Source: Thermomicrobiales bacterium
GTDB lineage: Bacteria > Chloroflexota > Limnocylindria > Limnocylindrales > CSP1-4
Assembly (NCBI GenBank): GCA_004525275.1
Contig: SPCO01000021.1
Location: 1 to 12,110 of the forward strand
DNA length: 12,110 nucleotides
Direction: 5' to 3'
The notes under the pieces: model-generated
Told to the model about the DNA's origin: nothing
What the model saw: only the letters and a program-made list of their open reading frames with translations
Database searches by the model: none
In this document: positions 5,583-12,110 of the stretch, piece after piece
Layout: the number at the start of each line of letters is the position of its first letter
Numbering within the stretch: position 1 is the stretch's first letter
Program-made: the position numbers and the translations under genes

Positions 5583-8234
5583 ATGACCGGTCGCGGACCC
5601 CAGGATGGCCAGGCGCGTGACTCGCTGCCCATCTTCGATCGACTCGCGCCGCCACCGCCGGCCGACGTGGTCGCCGCCCGGATCGACGTGCATACGGGTC
5701 CGGGCGATATCGTGGCCGACCTGTTCGGTCGCGGCGGCTGGATCGCCCGGTCGGCGATCGATCGCCAACGGCGGGCAGTCTCACTCGAATCGAACCCAAT
5801 GACCCGGATGCTCGCAGAGGTCGTCCTGCGGCCCCCGGATGTCCGTCACCTCGACGCCGCGTTCCAGGGTATGGCGGCCTCGCCGCTACGGGAATCCAGC
5901 CTCAAGACCTCGATCGGCGACCTGTTCGCGACTCGATGTGCGACCTGTGGGCGGGCGCTGGTCGTGGACGAGATCGGTTGGCAGGTCGATGATGATGCGT
6001 CGATCGCGGGTCGGATGCGGCCGATCGAGCGACACTACCGCTGCGCCGTGTGCCGGGACCAGCTCGGTGGCTCGGACCATCGTCAGGCAGCGCTCGATCG
6101 CGACGACTTGCGACGAGCCACCGCCGATGTCGGCGCCGATGCGATGCGCTCCGTTCTGCTGGCCCGTTTCCCGATACCTGATGGTGCGGAGGCCCTCCCA
6201 AGGGAACTGCTCGATCTGCACACCGATCGCCAGCTGGTCGCTCTTGGCGCGATCCTGGAGCGGATCGAGAGCGACCTGCGAGCTGCCCCCGTGATGGCCA
6301 CGCTGCGACTCGCCCTCCTGTACGCCATCCTGCCCGCAAGCCGCCTTGGAAGCGGACCGGGCCGGCATGCAGCCCTGCGCGTCACGTCCGGCCATGTCCG
6401 GCCGCACACGGCGACCCGGGTCAGTGAGCGGAATCCGTGGTTGGCGTTCGAGGATGGCTTCCGGCTCGTTCGGGGCTTTGTCCAGGGCCTCGACAGCGGT
6501 CCGTATGGTCCGATCCAGGCGCGACTCGGCGAGGATCTGCGCAGTCTTGGTGAAGGTGCGGCCACCACGTTCATCGGCCTGGCCGGCGATGAGGGATCGG
6601 CCGCCATGCAGGACGGTCCCGGTGGCTACGGCCGAACAACCCCGACGCCGAAGATACGGCTGGCCCTCGGCCAGTCGCCGATGCGGCCGAACCTGGACCG
6701 ACTCGCGGTTGCCTATCACGCGACCTCCTGGCTCCTCGGCGCAGAAGCGGCTTCCCGGCTGCCGATACACGCCTTGGCTGGTCCGTCATTCCGGCGGTCG
6801 TGGCGCGCCGAGGCGGAGATCATCGGCGATGCGCTCGGGCGAGTAGGGCCCGTAATGGCCCGCGACGGGCGCGCCATCCAGCTGGTGGATGGAGGATCCG
6901 AGGCGGTCATCGCGACCGTCCTCGGAGGCGCACAGGCCGGCTTTCGGTTGCTCGGCGTCCACACTTCCGATCACGTTGAGACCAAAACCTCCGTCGTCGA
7001 GTTGCTGCCGCCCGGAGGGCGACTGCCGCCGGGTGCGCGGACCCGGGCGAACGTCAGCCTCGAGGCACTGCCCGGTGGCGCCGGAGACGCGTTCATCGCC
7101 GGATCGAGTGGGCTGTTCACACCCGCGGAACGCTTCGACGCCCGCCCATTCTCGGCCTCCGACGCGGCCCGGGCCGTGACCGACGCGGCGGTCGAGATGC
7201 TCTGTGCCCGCGGCGAACCCGCTCCACACGAACGACTCCTGGGCCAGATCCTCATCGGTCTCGATCGCGCCGGACAGCTCCACCGCCTCGCGGCCACGAT
7301 GATGCCAGCCGATGCCACCGGCAGCGCGGGCGATCCTGGCCCGGATCCGGTTGAGTCGCTTGTGGTGCTCATCCGAGACGAACTTGGGCGGCCCACCCAG
7401 GAACGCCTGACCGAGATCGAACCCGGACGTTGGTGGCTGCTCGACCGGGAAGATCTGGCTCGGACCGCTGCGCCGCTGGCCGATCGGGTCGAATGGGCGG
7501 CGTTCAGCCTGCTGTCGACGGCAGGTCCGATGTCGGAGGCCACGTTCCTGGAGCGGATGGGAGCCATGTTCAACGGGCCCGATCTGCCCGAGGACGGGTT
7601 GATCCGGGCTTGCCTCGCGAGCTACCGGAGCCAGCGTGCCGGGTCCGACCAGGTGACGACCGACGACGACCTCCTGGAGCGGAGTCAGGAACATACCGAG
7701 CTGCTGGCGGCCATCGCGGACGGCGGTCATCGATTGGGCATGCGGGTCTGGCTGGGAAGCCGCGAACAAACACGACGTTTCGGTCGAGGTACCCTCGGCG
7801 ATCTGCTCCTCAACGGGGAGCAGCGGCCGTTCCTCGGTAGCATCGCTCCGGCCATCGAGGACCTCGCTGAAGTCGACGGCATCTGGTACGTCCGCGCCAA
7901 GGTCGCCTTCATGTTCGAGGTCGAGTGGACCGCCATGCTCGGAGAGCCGCTCCTTCGTCGACACGCCCGGATCCCCCCGAACGACGCGCTCATCCGGTTC
8001 CTCGTCATCGCACCCGAACGGACCGACCTCGTGCGTTACAAGTTGGCCCAATCTCCGCTCTTGCGGGCGGCCATCGAGTCCGGCAACTGGCACATCATGC
8101 GGTCGGACCGGCTGCGGGCATTCCTGGCTCGGGAACCCCTCGACCTCGACGACCTCGAGCCGTATCTGGGGCTCGACCCGGAACCCGAGGATCACGCCGA
8201 GCAGATCCGGATGTTCGAAGAAGGTCCCGCCTGA
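5583..8234 (+). CDS. Large protein with degenerate DNA-methyltransferase-like N-terminus and zinc ribbon
   Basis: The 883-residue protein starts at ATG 5583. Residues about 40-75 resemble the SAM-binding start of N4/N6 DNA methylases of the DUF1156 type: VADLFGRGGW (D46, F48, G49, G51) corresponds to motif I, and LESNP...LRPPD (E69, N71, P72) to the acidic loop and following helix. A C4 zinc ribbon follows (C119, C122, C154, C157) after LFATRCATCG, as in that family. I can find no [DNS]PP[YFW] catalytic motif anywhere; the nearest candidates are GQSPMRPN (about 363-370) and NPW (284-286). Residues about 636-665 could form a winged helix, and a separate C-terminal region (about 798-850) is conserved-looking but unrecognised. 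No restriction endonuclease or helicase neighbours are present. An inactive or repurposed methylase is the best reading; a divergent active enzyme is possible. Confidence 0.65.
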   Translation: MTGRGPQDGQARDSLPIFDRLAPPPPADVVAARIDVHTGPGDIVADLFGRGGWIARSAIDRQRRAVSLESNPMTRMLAEVVLRPPDVRHLDAAFQGMAASPLRESSLKTSIGDLFATRCATCGRALVVDEIGWQVDDDASIAGRMRPIERHYRCAVCRDQLGGSDHRQAALDRDDLRRATADVGADAMRSVLLARFPIPDGAEALPRELLDLHTDRQLVALGAILERIESDLRAAPVMATLRLALLYAILPASRLGSGPGRHAALRVTSGHVRPHTATRVSERNPWLAFEDGFRLVRGFVQGLDSGPYGPIQARLGEDLRSLGEGAATTFIGLAGDEGSAAMQDGPGGYGRTTPTPKIRLALGQSPMRPNLDRLAVAYHATSWLLGAEAASRLPIHALAGPSFRRSWRAEAEIIGDALGRVGPVMARDGRAIQLVDGGSEAVIATVLGGAQAGFRLLGVHTSDHVETKTSVVELLPPGGRLPPGARTRANVSLEALPGGAGDAFIAGSSGLFTPAERFDARPFSASDAARAVTDAAVEMLCARGEPAPHERLLGQILIGLDRAGQLHRLAATMMPADATGSAGDPGPDPVESLVVLIRDELGRPTQERLTEIEPGRWWLLDREDLARTAAPLADRVEWAAFSLLSTAGPMSEATFLERMGAMFNGPDLPEDGLIRACLASYRSQRAGSDQVTTDDDLLERSQEHTELLAAIADGGHRLGMRVWLGSREQTRRFGRGTLGDLLLNGEQRPFLGSIAPAIEDLAEVDGIWYVRAKVAFMFEVEWTAMLGEPLLRRHARIPPNDALIRFLVIAPERTDLVRYKLAQSPLLRAAIESGNWHIMRSDRLRAFLAREPLDLDDLEPYLGLDPEPEDHAEQIRMFEEGPA

Positions 8235-8270
8235 TGGTGGCTCCTCGACCCGTCGGCCACACGCCGGCGG

Positions 8271-8276
8271 TACGCT
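8271..8276 (+). promoter_or_regulatory. Candidate -10 element for the DUF885 gene
   Basis: TACGCT (8271-8276) fits the TAnnnT core of a -10 hexamer in the 83-base gap before the DUF885 gene. No good -35 is seen. Transcription would begin near 8283, upstream of a proper ribosome-binding site. Confidence 0.3.
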
Positions 8277-8305
8277 AGTGATCACGACCGAATCGTCGGA
8301 ACCCT

Positions 8306-8310
8306 GGAGG
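8306..8310 (+). promoter_or_regulatory. Shine-Dalgarno GGAGG setting the DUF885 start
   Basis: GGAGG ends seven bases before GTG 8318. It is the strongest ribosome-binding site in the window and fixes this GTG as the start. Confidence 0.8.
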
Positions 8311-8317
8311 CGCAAGC

Positions 8318-10003
8318 GTGACTGACTCCCTTCCCGCATCGACGCAGGTCGACGCACTTGCCGATCGATTCTGGGAATCGATCCTTGAGCTCGAGCCAAC
8401 GACCGCGACGCTGTACGGTGATCCGCGATATGCCGATCGGCTCGAGGATCCTGGGTCCGACGGGCGAGCCAAGGCGCGAGCGTTGTCGGAGCGGACCGCC
8501 GCCGAGGCCGATGCCATCGAGACGGCCGGGCTGCCAACGGAGGCCCGGATCACCCGAGACATGCTCAAGGTCATCGCCGAACTGCAGATCGAGCAGGACG
8601 ACCAGTCACTCCACCAGCTTCGCGTCGTCGACCAGATGAGTGGCCCTCAGCAGCTCCTGCCCCAACTCACCCAGTTCCAGCCTGCCGACACACCGGAACG
8701 GCTCGATGCATTCATCGCGCGTCTGTATGCCTATCCGGCCTTCATGGCCGCGAACACGGAGATCCTGCGCGACGGGATGGCGTCCGGACTGACGGCGCCG
8801 CGAATCGTCGCCGAGCGGACGATCGCCCAGATCGAGCGGATGCTGGCCATCCCACCGGAGTCGGGCGTCGTCGCATCGATGCTCAAGGTGTCGTCCGAGG
8901 CTGAGCGGGAACGAGTGCGCGAGATCGTCCGCGATGTCGTCCGTCCGGCCGACGTGGCCTTCCTGGAGGAACTGTCCGGTCCATACTTCGCCTCCACCCG
9001 CGAGGACCCAGGCTTGTGGTCGGCACCGGACGGGGAGCAGCTGTATCGGACCGCGATTCGGAGTTGGACGACCCTGGATCTCGACCCCCAAGTCGTCCAT
9101 CAGATCGGCCTCGACGAGATCGAAACGATCGAAGAGGAGCGCCGCACCATCAGCCGGACGGCCGGCTTCGGCGACGACACCGCAGCCTACCGGGCGTCGC
9201 TGGACGCCTCGGCCGCGAACACCCCGCAGTCCAAGGCCGATCTCGTGACTCGAGCGATGGATGACATCGACCGGGCGATGGCCGTCGCGCCGCGCTATTT
9301 CGGGGTCCTGCCGCGGGCGACCTGTGAGGTCCGCCCGGTCGAGGAATTCAAGGAGCAGGACGCGCCGTTCGCCTATTACTACCCGCCCGCGGCCGATGGG
9401 TCGCGACCGGGCATCTACTACGCGAATGGCTACGACCTCGCAAGTCGCAAGTACACCAAGCTTGCGACCACCACGTATCACGAAGCGGCACCGGGACACC
9501 ACTTTCAGATCACCCTGGAGATGGAGAACCCGAATCTCAACGCGTTCCGACGACTCGGCTCGCGAGCGGTCGGTGGGGCCTATGTCGAAGGCTGGGGTCT
9601 ATACAGCGAGCGGCTTGCCGATGAGATGGGGCTCTTCCGGGACGAGGACGAGCGATTCGGGATGCTCGATGCACAGGCTTGGCGGGCAGCTCGACTCGTG
9701 GTCGACACGGGTCTGCATGCGCTCCGCTGGCCGCGCCAGCGCTCGATCGACTTCCTGAAGACCGCGGGTCTGTCCGAGACAGATGCGGTCATCGAGACGG
9801 ACCGCTACATCAGCTGGCCGGGCCAGGCGCTGACCTACAAGATCGGCCAGCGCGAGATCGAACGTTTGCGCATGGAGATGACGGCGAGGGACGGCTCGCG
9901 GTTCGACCTGCGGGCCTTCCACGACGCCGTCCTGGGCCACGGGTCGCTGCCACTGGCGACGCTCAGCCGAGAACTTCCCGGGTGGCTCGCCGCGACGGTC
10001 TGA
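8318..10003 (+). CDS. DUF885 family protein, putative zinc metallopeptidase
   Basis: The 561-residue product has the normal length for the DUF885 family (PF05960), whose members look like zincin metallopeptidases but whose substrates are mostly unknown. The family signature is intact: TTYHEAAPGHHFQ with H388, E389, H394 and H395, followed by VEGWGLYSE (E424 as a likely third metal ligand). Other family-like segments include the N-terminal 'FWESILELEPTTATLYGDPRY', which sets the chain start, and YISWPGQALTYKIGQ near the end. GTG 8318 has a good GGAGG. No signal peptide or lipobox is visible, so the enzyme should be cytoplasmic, unlike the exported members common in other phyla. It ends 3 bases before the stop of the convergent oxidoreductase gene, with no room for a separate terminator. 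Role: probably peptide turnover (inferred). Confidence 0.9.
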   Translation: MTDSLPASTQVDALADRFWESILELEPTTATLYGDPRYADRLEDPGSDGRAKARALSERTAAEADAIETAGLPTEARITRDMLKVIAELQIEQDDQSLHQLRVVDQMSGPQQLLPQLTQFQPADTPERLDAFIARLYAYPAFMAANTEILRDGMASGLTAPRIVAERTIAQIERMLAIPPESGVVASMLKVSSEAERERVREIVRDVVRPADVAFLEELSGPYFASTREDPGLWSAPDGEQLYRTAIRSWTTLDLDPQVVHQIGLDEIETIEEERRTISRTAGFGDDTAAYRASLDASAANTPQSKADLVTRAMDDIDRAMAVAPRYFGVLPRATCEVRPVEEFKEQDAPFAYYYPPAADGSRPGIYYANGYDLASRKYTKLATTTYHEAAPGHHFQITLEMENPNLNAFRRLGSRAVGGAYVEGWGLYSERLADEMGLFRDEDERFGMLDAQAWRAARLVVDTGLHALRWPRQRSIDFLKTAGLSETDAVIETDRYISWPGQALTYKIGQREIERLRMEMTARDGSRFDLRAFHDAVLGHGSLPLATLSRELPGWLAATV

Positions 10004-10006
10004 CGA

Positions 10007-11380
10007 TCACGAGTCGAACCCGATCCCCAGCGCGTCGAGCGTCCGAAGCAGGATCGAGCGGCGACCGTGATCGCGGTCGGCACGATCCAGTTCGTGGCGG
10101 ACGACATTGACCGCGATCGATCGAATCGGTTCCGGAGGGAACGGGATCGGCGGGCTGGCCACGATCCGCAGGCGCAGCCGGTCCTCGTCGGGCCGCAGGA
10201 TGAAATCGCGCACGACGCCACCGGCCCAGCGACTTGCCCCGACGCCCAGCCCGGTGTAGCCCAGGGCGTACGTGACCCGCCCGCCAAGCGTTTGGCCGAA
10301 CGTGACGGTGAACCTCGTCGTGGTGTCGATCGCGCCACCCCATCGGTAGGGGAACCGCATCGATTCGAGCTGCGGAAAGGCGCGATGGAACTGCGCCTCG
10401 AGCTTTGCGAATGTCGCCGGATGCTGGTCCAGGGCCGGATCCACGCGGCTGCCGTAATAGTGGATGGCGTCGTAGCCGCCCCACAGGATCCGATCGTCCG
10501 CGGTCAGTCGGAAGTAGTGGAACTGATTGTTCGAGTCGGACAGCCCCTGCCGACGAGCCCAGCCGATGGCTGTGCGCTGGTCGACCGTCAATGGCTCGGA
10601 CACGAGGGCATAGTCGTAGACCGGAACGAACGTGGAGCGCAGCCGACCAAGCCAGCCGGAATAGGCGGACGTGGCCACCACGACCTGGTCCGCCCGGATC
10701 GAGGCCCCACCGGCCACCGACGCGACGACCCCAGCGGCGACGCGATCCAGCCGCTCCACGCGAGACCCCTCGTAGATCCGGACGCCCCGCTCGCGGGCGA
10801 CGCGGGCAAGACCGCGACACAGGGCCGCCGGATCGAGCAGGACATCTCGGCCGGGCGCGCGGTAGAGGCCAGCCTGCCAGATCGGCGAGTGGATCTCGGC
10901 CTGGACGGCGGCTCGATCGAGGAATTCGAGCGCTTCTCCGTATCCCGCGGCCTCGTCGACCCACGCTCGAAACTCGTCGGCCTGATGGGGTTGATCGGCC
11001 AGGCTGAGCGTGCCGGTCTCCTCAAGATCGCAGTCGATCGCGTGCTCAGCGACGAAGGCGACGAGGCCACCCAGATTGTCGATCCCCTCCGTCTCCAGGC
11101 GCTCCAACTCGTCCGGGAAGTGACGGATCCCGTTCGCGAGGCCGTGGGTCAGGGACGCTTCGCAGAAACCGCCATTCCTGCCGCTGGCCCCGAAGGCGAC
11201 GGTCTCGGCCTCGAGGACGGCAACATCGAGGCTCGGGTCGGTGTCGGTCAGGGCGAGGGCCGTCCATAGCCCGGTGAACCCGGCGCCGATGACCACCACG
11301 TCAGCGGCGGCCGCGCCCCGCAGCGGTGGGTGCTGCGGCTGTTGCGCATCGCGCAGCCAATAGCTCAGCGGCTCGGCCAT
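10007..11380 (-). CDS. FAD-dependent oxidoreductase, DAO family (PuuB/amine-oxidase-like)
   Basis: The 457-residue flavoprotein oxidises a C-N bond of an amine or amino acid with FAD. The N-terminal dinucleotide fold shows VVVIGAGFTGLWTALAL (G32, G34, G37) and E57 at the end of the second strand (VLEAE). Next comes FGASGRNGGF (63-72), a hallmark of the subgroup that includes gamma-glutamylputrescine oxidoreductase PuuB and related D-amino-acid-dehydrogenase-like proteins. The C-terminal FAD/substrate part shows WGGAIDTTTRF and GYTGLGVGASRWAG. No signal peptide is present. The ATG at 11380 gives an N-terminus (MAEPLSYWLRD) usual for this group. It is divergent from an aminotransferase gene, consistent with amine or amino-acid catabolism; the exact substrate cannot be read from the sequence. 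It runs into the DUF885 gene tail to tail. Confidence 0.88.
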   Translation of the reverse strand: MAEPLSYWLRDAQQPQHPPLRGAAAADVVVIGAGFTGLWTALALTDTDPSLDVAVLEAETVAFGASGRNGGFCEASLTHGLANGIRHFPDELERLETEGIDNLGGLVAFVAEHAIDCDLEETGTLSLADQPHQADEFRAWVDEAAGYGEALEFLDRAAVQAEIHSPIWQAGLYRAPGRDVLLDPAALCRGLARVARERGVRIYEGSRVERLDRVAAGVVASVAGGASIRADQVVVATSAYSGWLGRLRSTFVPVYDYALVSEPLTVDQRTAIGWARRQGLSDSNNQFHYFRLTADDRILWGGYDAIHYYGSRVDPALDQHPATFAKLEAQFHRAFPQLESMRFPYRWGGAIDTTTRFTVTFGQTLGGRVTYALGYTGLGVGASRWAGGVVRDFILRPDEDRLRLRIVASPPIPFPPEPIRSIAVNVVRHELDRADRDHGRRSILLRTLDALGIGFDS

Positions 11381-11386
11381 GGGTCA

Positions 11387-11392
11387 ATGGTG
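11387..11392 (-). promoter_or_regulatory. Weak candidate -10 for the oxidoreductase gene
   Basis: On the minus strand CACCAT ends six bases before the ATG at 11380, and no Shine-Dalgarno lies between. It follows the leaderless pattern of the 1845 and 5583 genes but has no clear -35. Confidence 0.25.
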
Positions 11393-11397
11393 ACATG

Positions 11398-11423
11398 CGA
11401 GGACATCCTCGGTATCCGTACCG
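11398..11423. promoter_or_regulatory. Two adjacent inverted repeats in the divergent intergenic region (candidate operator)
   Basis: CGAGGA-CA-TCCTCG (11398-11411) is a 6-bp-arm inverted repeat. It overlaps by two bases CGGTA-TCCG-TACCG (11410-11423), with 5-bp arms. They lie 18-43 bases upstream of the oxidoreductase ATG, where a dimeric regulator could block its promoter. No regulator gene is in the window. Short palindromes are common in GC-rich DNA, so this is a candidate only. Confidence 0.35.
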
Positions 11424-11483
11424 TCCAGCCAGAGTGGACGATGAGATTCGTTGGCATGACGAAAGATTGCCACGAGAATCGCG

Positions 11484-11513
11484 TTGACGAGTCCGGGGCG
11501 GGCATGGCACGAT
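11484..11513 (+). promoter_or_regulatory. Candidate promoter for the aminotransferase gene
   Basis: TTGACG (11484-11489, 5/6 to the -35 consensus) is followed after 18 bases by CACGAT (11508-11513), a weak -10. Transcription would start near 11520, giving a leader of roughly 65 bases before ATG 11587. Confidence 0.4.
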
Positions 11514-11586
11514 GGCCAACCTCCGTCCCGCTCTGCGCAACGAACGTCTCGCGGAGTGAGCCAAACCTACCGAAGCCGAGGACCCG

Positions 11587-12110
11587 ATGGCGACCGAACC
11601 CGGTACGACCCCAACCCTCGTCCGCGACACCCAGGCCGAAATGTATGCGCGTGCTCTGCGGACGTTGCCCGGTGGCACCGATTCGAATTTCCGGGCGTGG
11701 GGCGACGACACGATCTATGTCGATCGCGGCAAGGGCGGGCGCGTCTGGGACATGGACGGCAACGAGTTCATCGACCTCCGAATGGGTTATGGGCCGGTGA
11801 TCCTCGGGCACGGCGATGACCGGGTCGATGACCATGTCAATGAACGAATGCGCAAGGGGGTCAGCTTCTCGCTGACGTCCGAGGACGAGATCCAGGCGAT
11901 GGAACTCCTCAAGGAGTTGACCGGCTGGGTGGACAAGGCGCGCATGACCGTGTCGGGCACCGAGGCGACGATGCATGCGATGCGAATCGCGCGGGCCTTC
12001 ACCGGGCGCGACAAGATCGTCAAGTTTGAGGGCCAGTACCACGGCGTCCACGACTACGCCCTGATCAGCGTCGGCCCGGACAAGATGTCTGAGCTCGGCG
12101 ACCCGGATGC
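11587..12110 (+). CDS. Class III PLP-dependent aminotransferase, glutamate-1-semialdehyde aminomutase-like (3' end outside window)
   Basis: The frame from ATG 11587 stays open to the window end, giving 174 residues of a fold-type I, class III aminotransferase that uses pyridoxal phosphate. Visible family features are LPGGTDSNFR near the N-terminus, VWDMDGNEFIDLRMGYGPVILGH, the phosphate-binding VSGTEATMHAMRIARAFTGR (S123-G124-T125-E126) and FEGQYHGVHD (Y151, H152, G153), which stacks near the cofactor ring. This pattern is closest to HemL and its relatives. The catalytic lysine would lie beyond the window. A GAGGA lies four bases before the ATG, a short spacing. The substrate-side motif (FIDLRMGYGP) differs from classical HemL (usually a DYVGSWGP-like string), and the neighbour is an amine oxidoreductase, so a catabolic aminotransferase is as likely as tetrapyrrole synthesis. 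Confidence 0.87.
   Translation, partial: MATEPGTTPTLVRDTQAEMYARALRTLPGGTDSNFRAWGDDTIYVDRGKGGRVWDMDGNEFIDLRMGYGPVILGHGDDRVDDHVNERMRKGVSFSLTSEDEIQAMELLKELTGWVDKARMTVSGTEATMHAMRIARAFTGRDKIVKFEGQYHGVHDYALISVGPDKMSELGDPD

Noticed and set aside
5583..8234. Restriction-modification or phage-defence island
   Set aside because: The methylase-like gene lacks a visible catalytic motif and no endonuclease, helicase, integrase or other defence gene is in the window.
6786..8537. Long minus-strand open frame (583 codons) opposite the methylase-like gene
   Set aside because: It is an antisense shadow typical of high-GC DNA: low-complexity Arg/Gly/Pro-rich translation, no recognisable domain, and the plus strand has family-supported motifs.
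10004..10006. Bidirectional terminator between the convergent genes
   Set aside because: Only three bases separate the two stop codons and no hairpin with a T-run was seen there.
10067..11269. Long plus-strand open frame (400 codons) opposite the FAD oxidoreductase
   Set aside because: The minus strand carries a clear DAO-family protein; the plus frame has no domain and no ribosome-binding site.

Overview
The window reads as ordinary chromosomal DNA from a high-GC bacterium (roughly two-thirds G+C by eye), densely packed with eight coding regions; no gap between genes exceeds about 210 bases. Frequent GTG starts, promoter-like hexamers placed 6-7 bases before start codons that lack a Shine-Dalgarno, and the gene styles (a DUF1156-like methylase relative, a TPR protein with an acidic tail, DUF885, PolX) suggest an uncultured Chloroflexota lineage of the Limnocylindria/Ellin6529 kind. 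That placement is an impression, not proven; high-GC Actinomycetota remain possible. I see no rRNA, tRNA, insertion sequence, integrase, CRISPR array or phage gene.

Layout. 1-240: C-terminal end of a GGDEF protein. 372-1754: a second, membrane-anchored diguanylate cyclase with GAF-like and intact GGEEF domains. 1845-3668: PolX-type DNA polymerase/PHP exonuclease. 3665-4495: polytopic membrane protein of unknown function, start overlapping the polX stop. 4627-5484: TPR protein with a beta-rich, possibly HIRAN-like middle and a strongly acidic tail, behind a good sigma70-type promoter. 5583-8234: 883-residue protein with a degenerate DNA-methyltransferase-like N-terminus and a zinc ribbon. 8318-10003: DUF885 zincin-like protein. 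10007-11380 (minus strand): FAD-dependent amine/amino-acid oxidoreductase. 11587-12110: N-terminal third of a class III, PLP-dependent aminotransferase resembling glutamate-1-semialdehyde aminomutase, cut by the window end.

How the genes relate. The two GGDEF genes adjoin and may share c-di-GMP signalling. polX and the membrane gene are probably translationally coupled. The TPR and methylase-like genes are each preceded by their own promoter candidate, so no operon link is shown. The oxidoreductase and aminotransferase are divergent around 206 bases holding two inverted repeats; this arrangement is compatible with shared control of an amine or amino-acid pathway. The DUF885 and oxidoreductase genes converge with a 3-base gap.

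I do not see a clear new multi-gene system. The strongest leads are the catalytically degenerate orphan methylase-like protein, the TPR/HIRAN-like/acidic-tail protein beside it, and a striking excess of GATC across the window.
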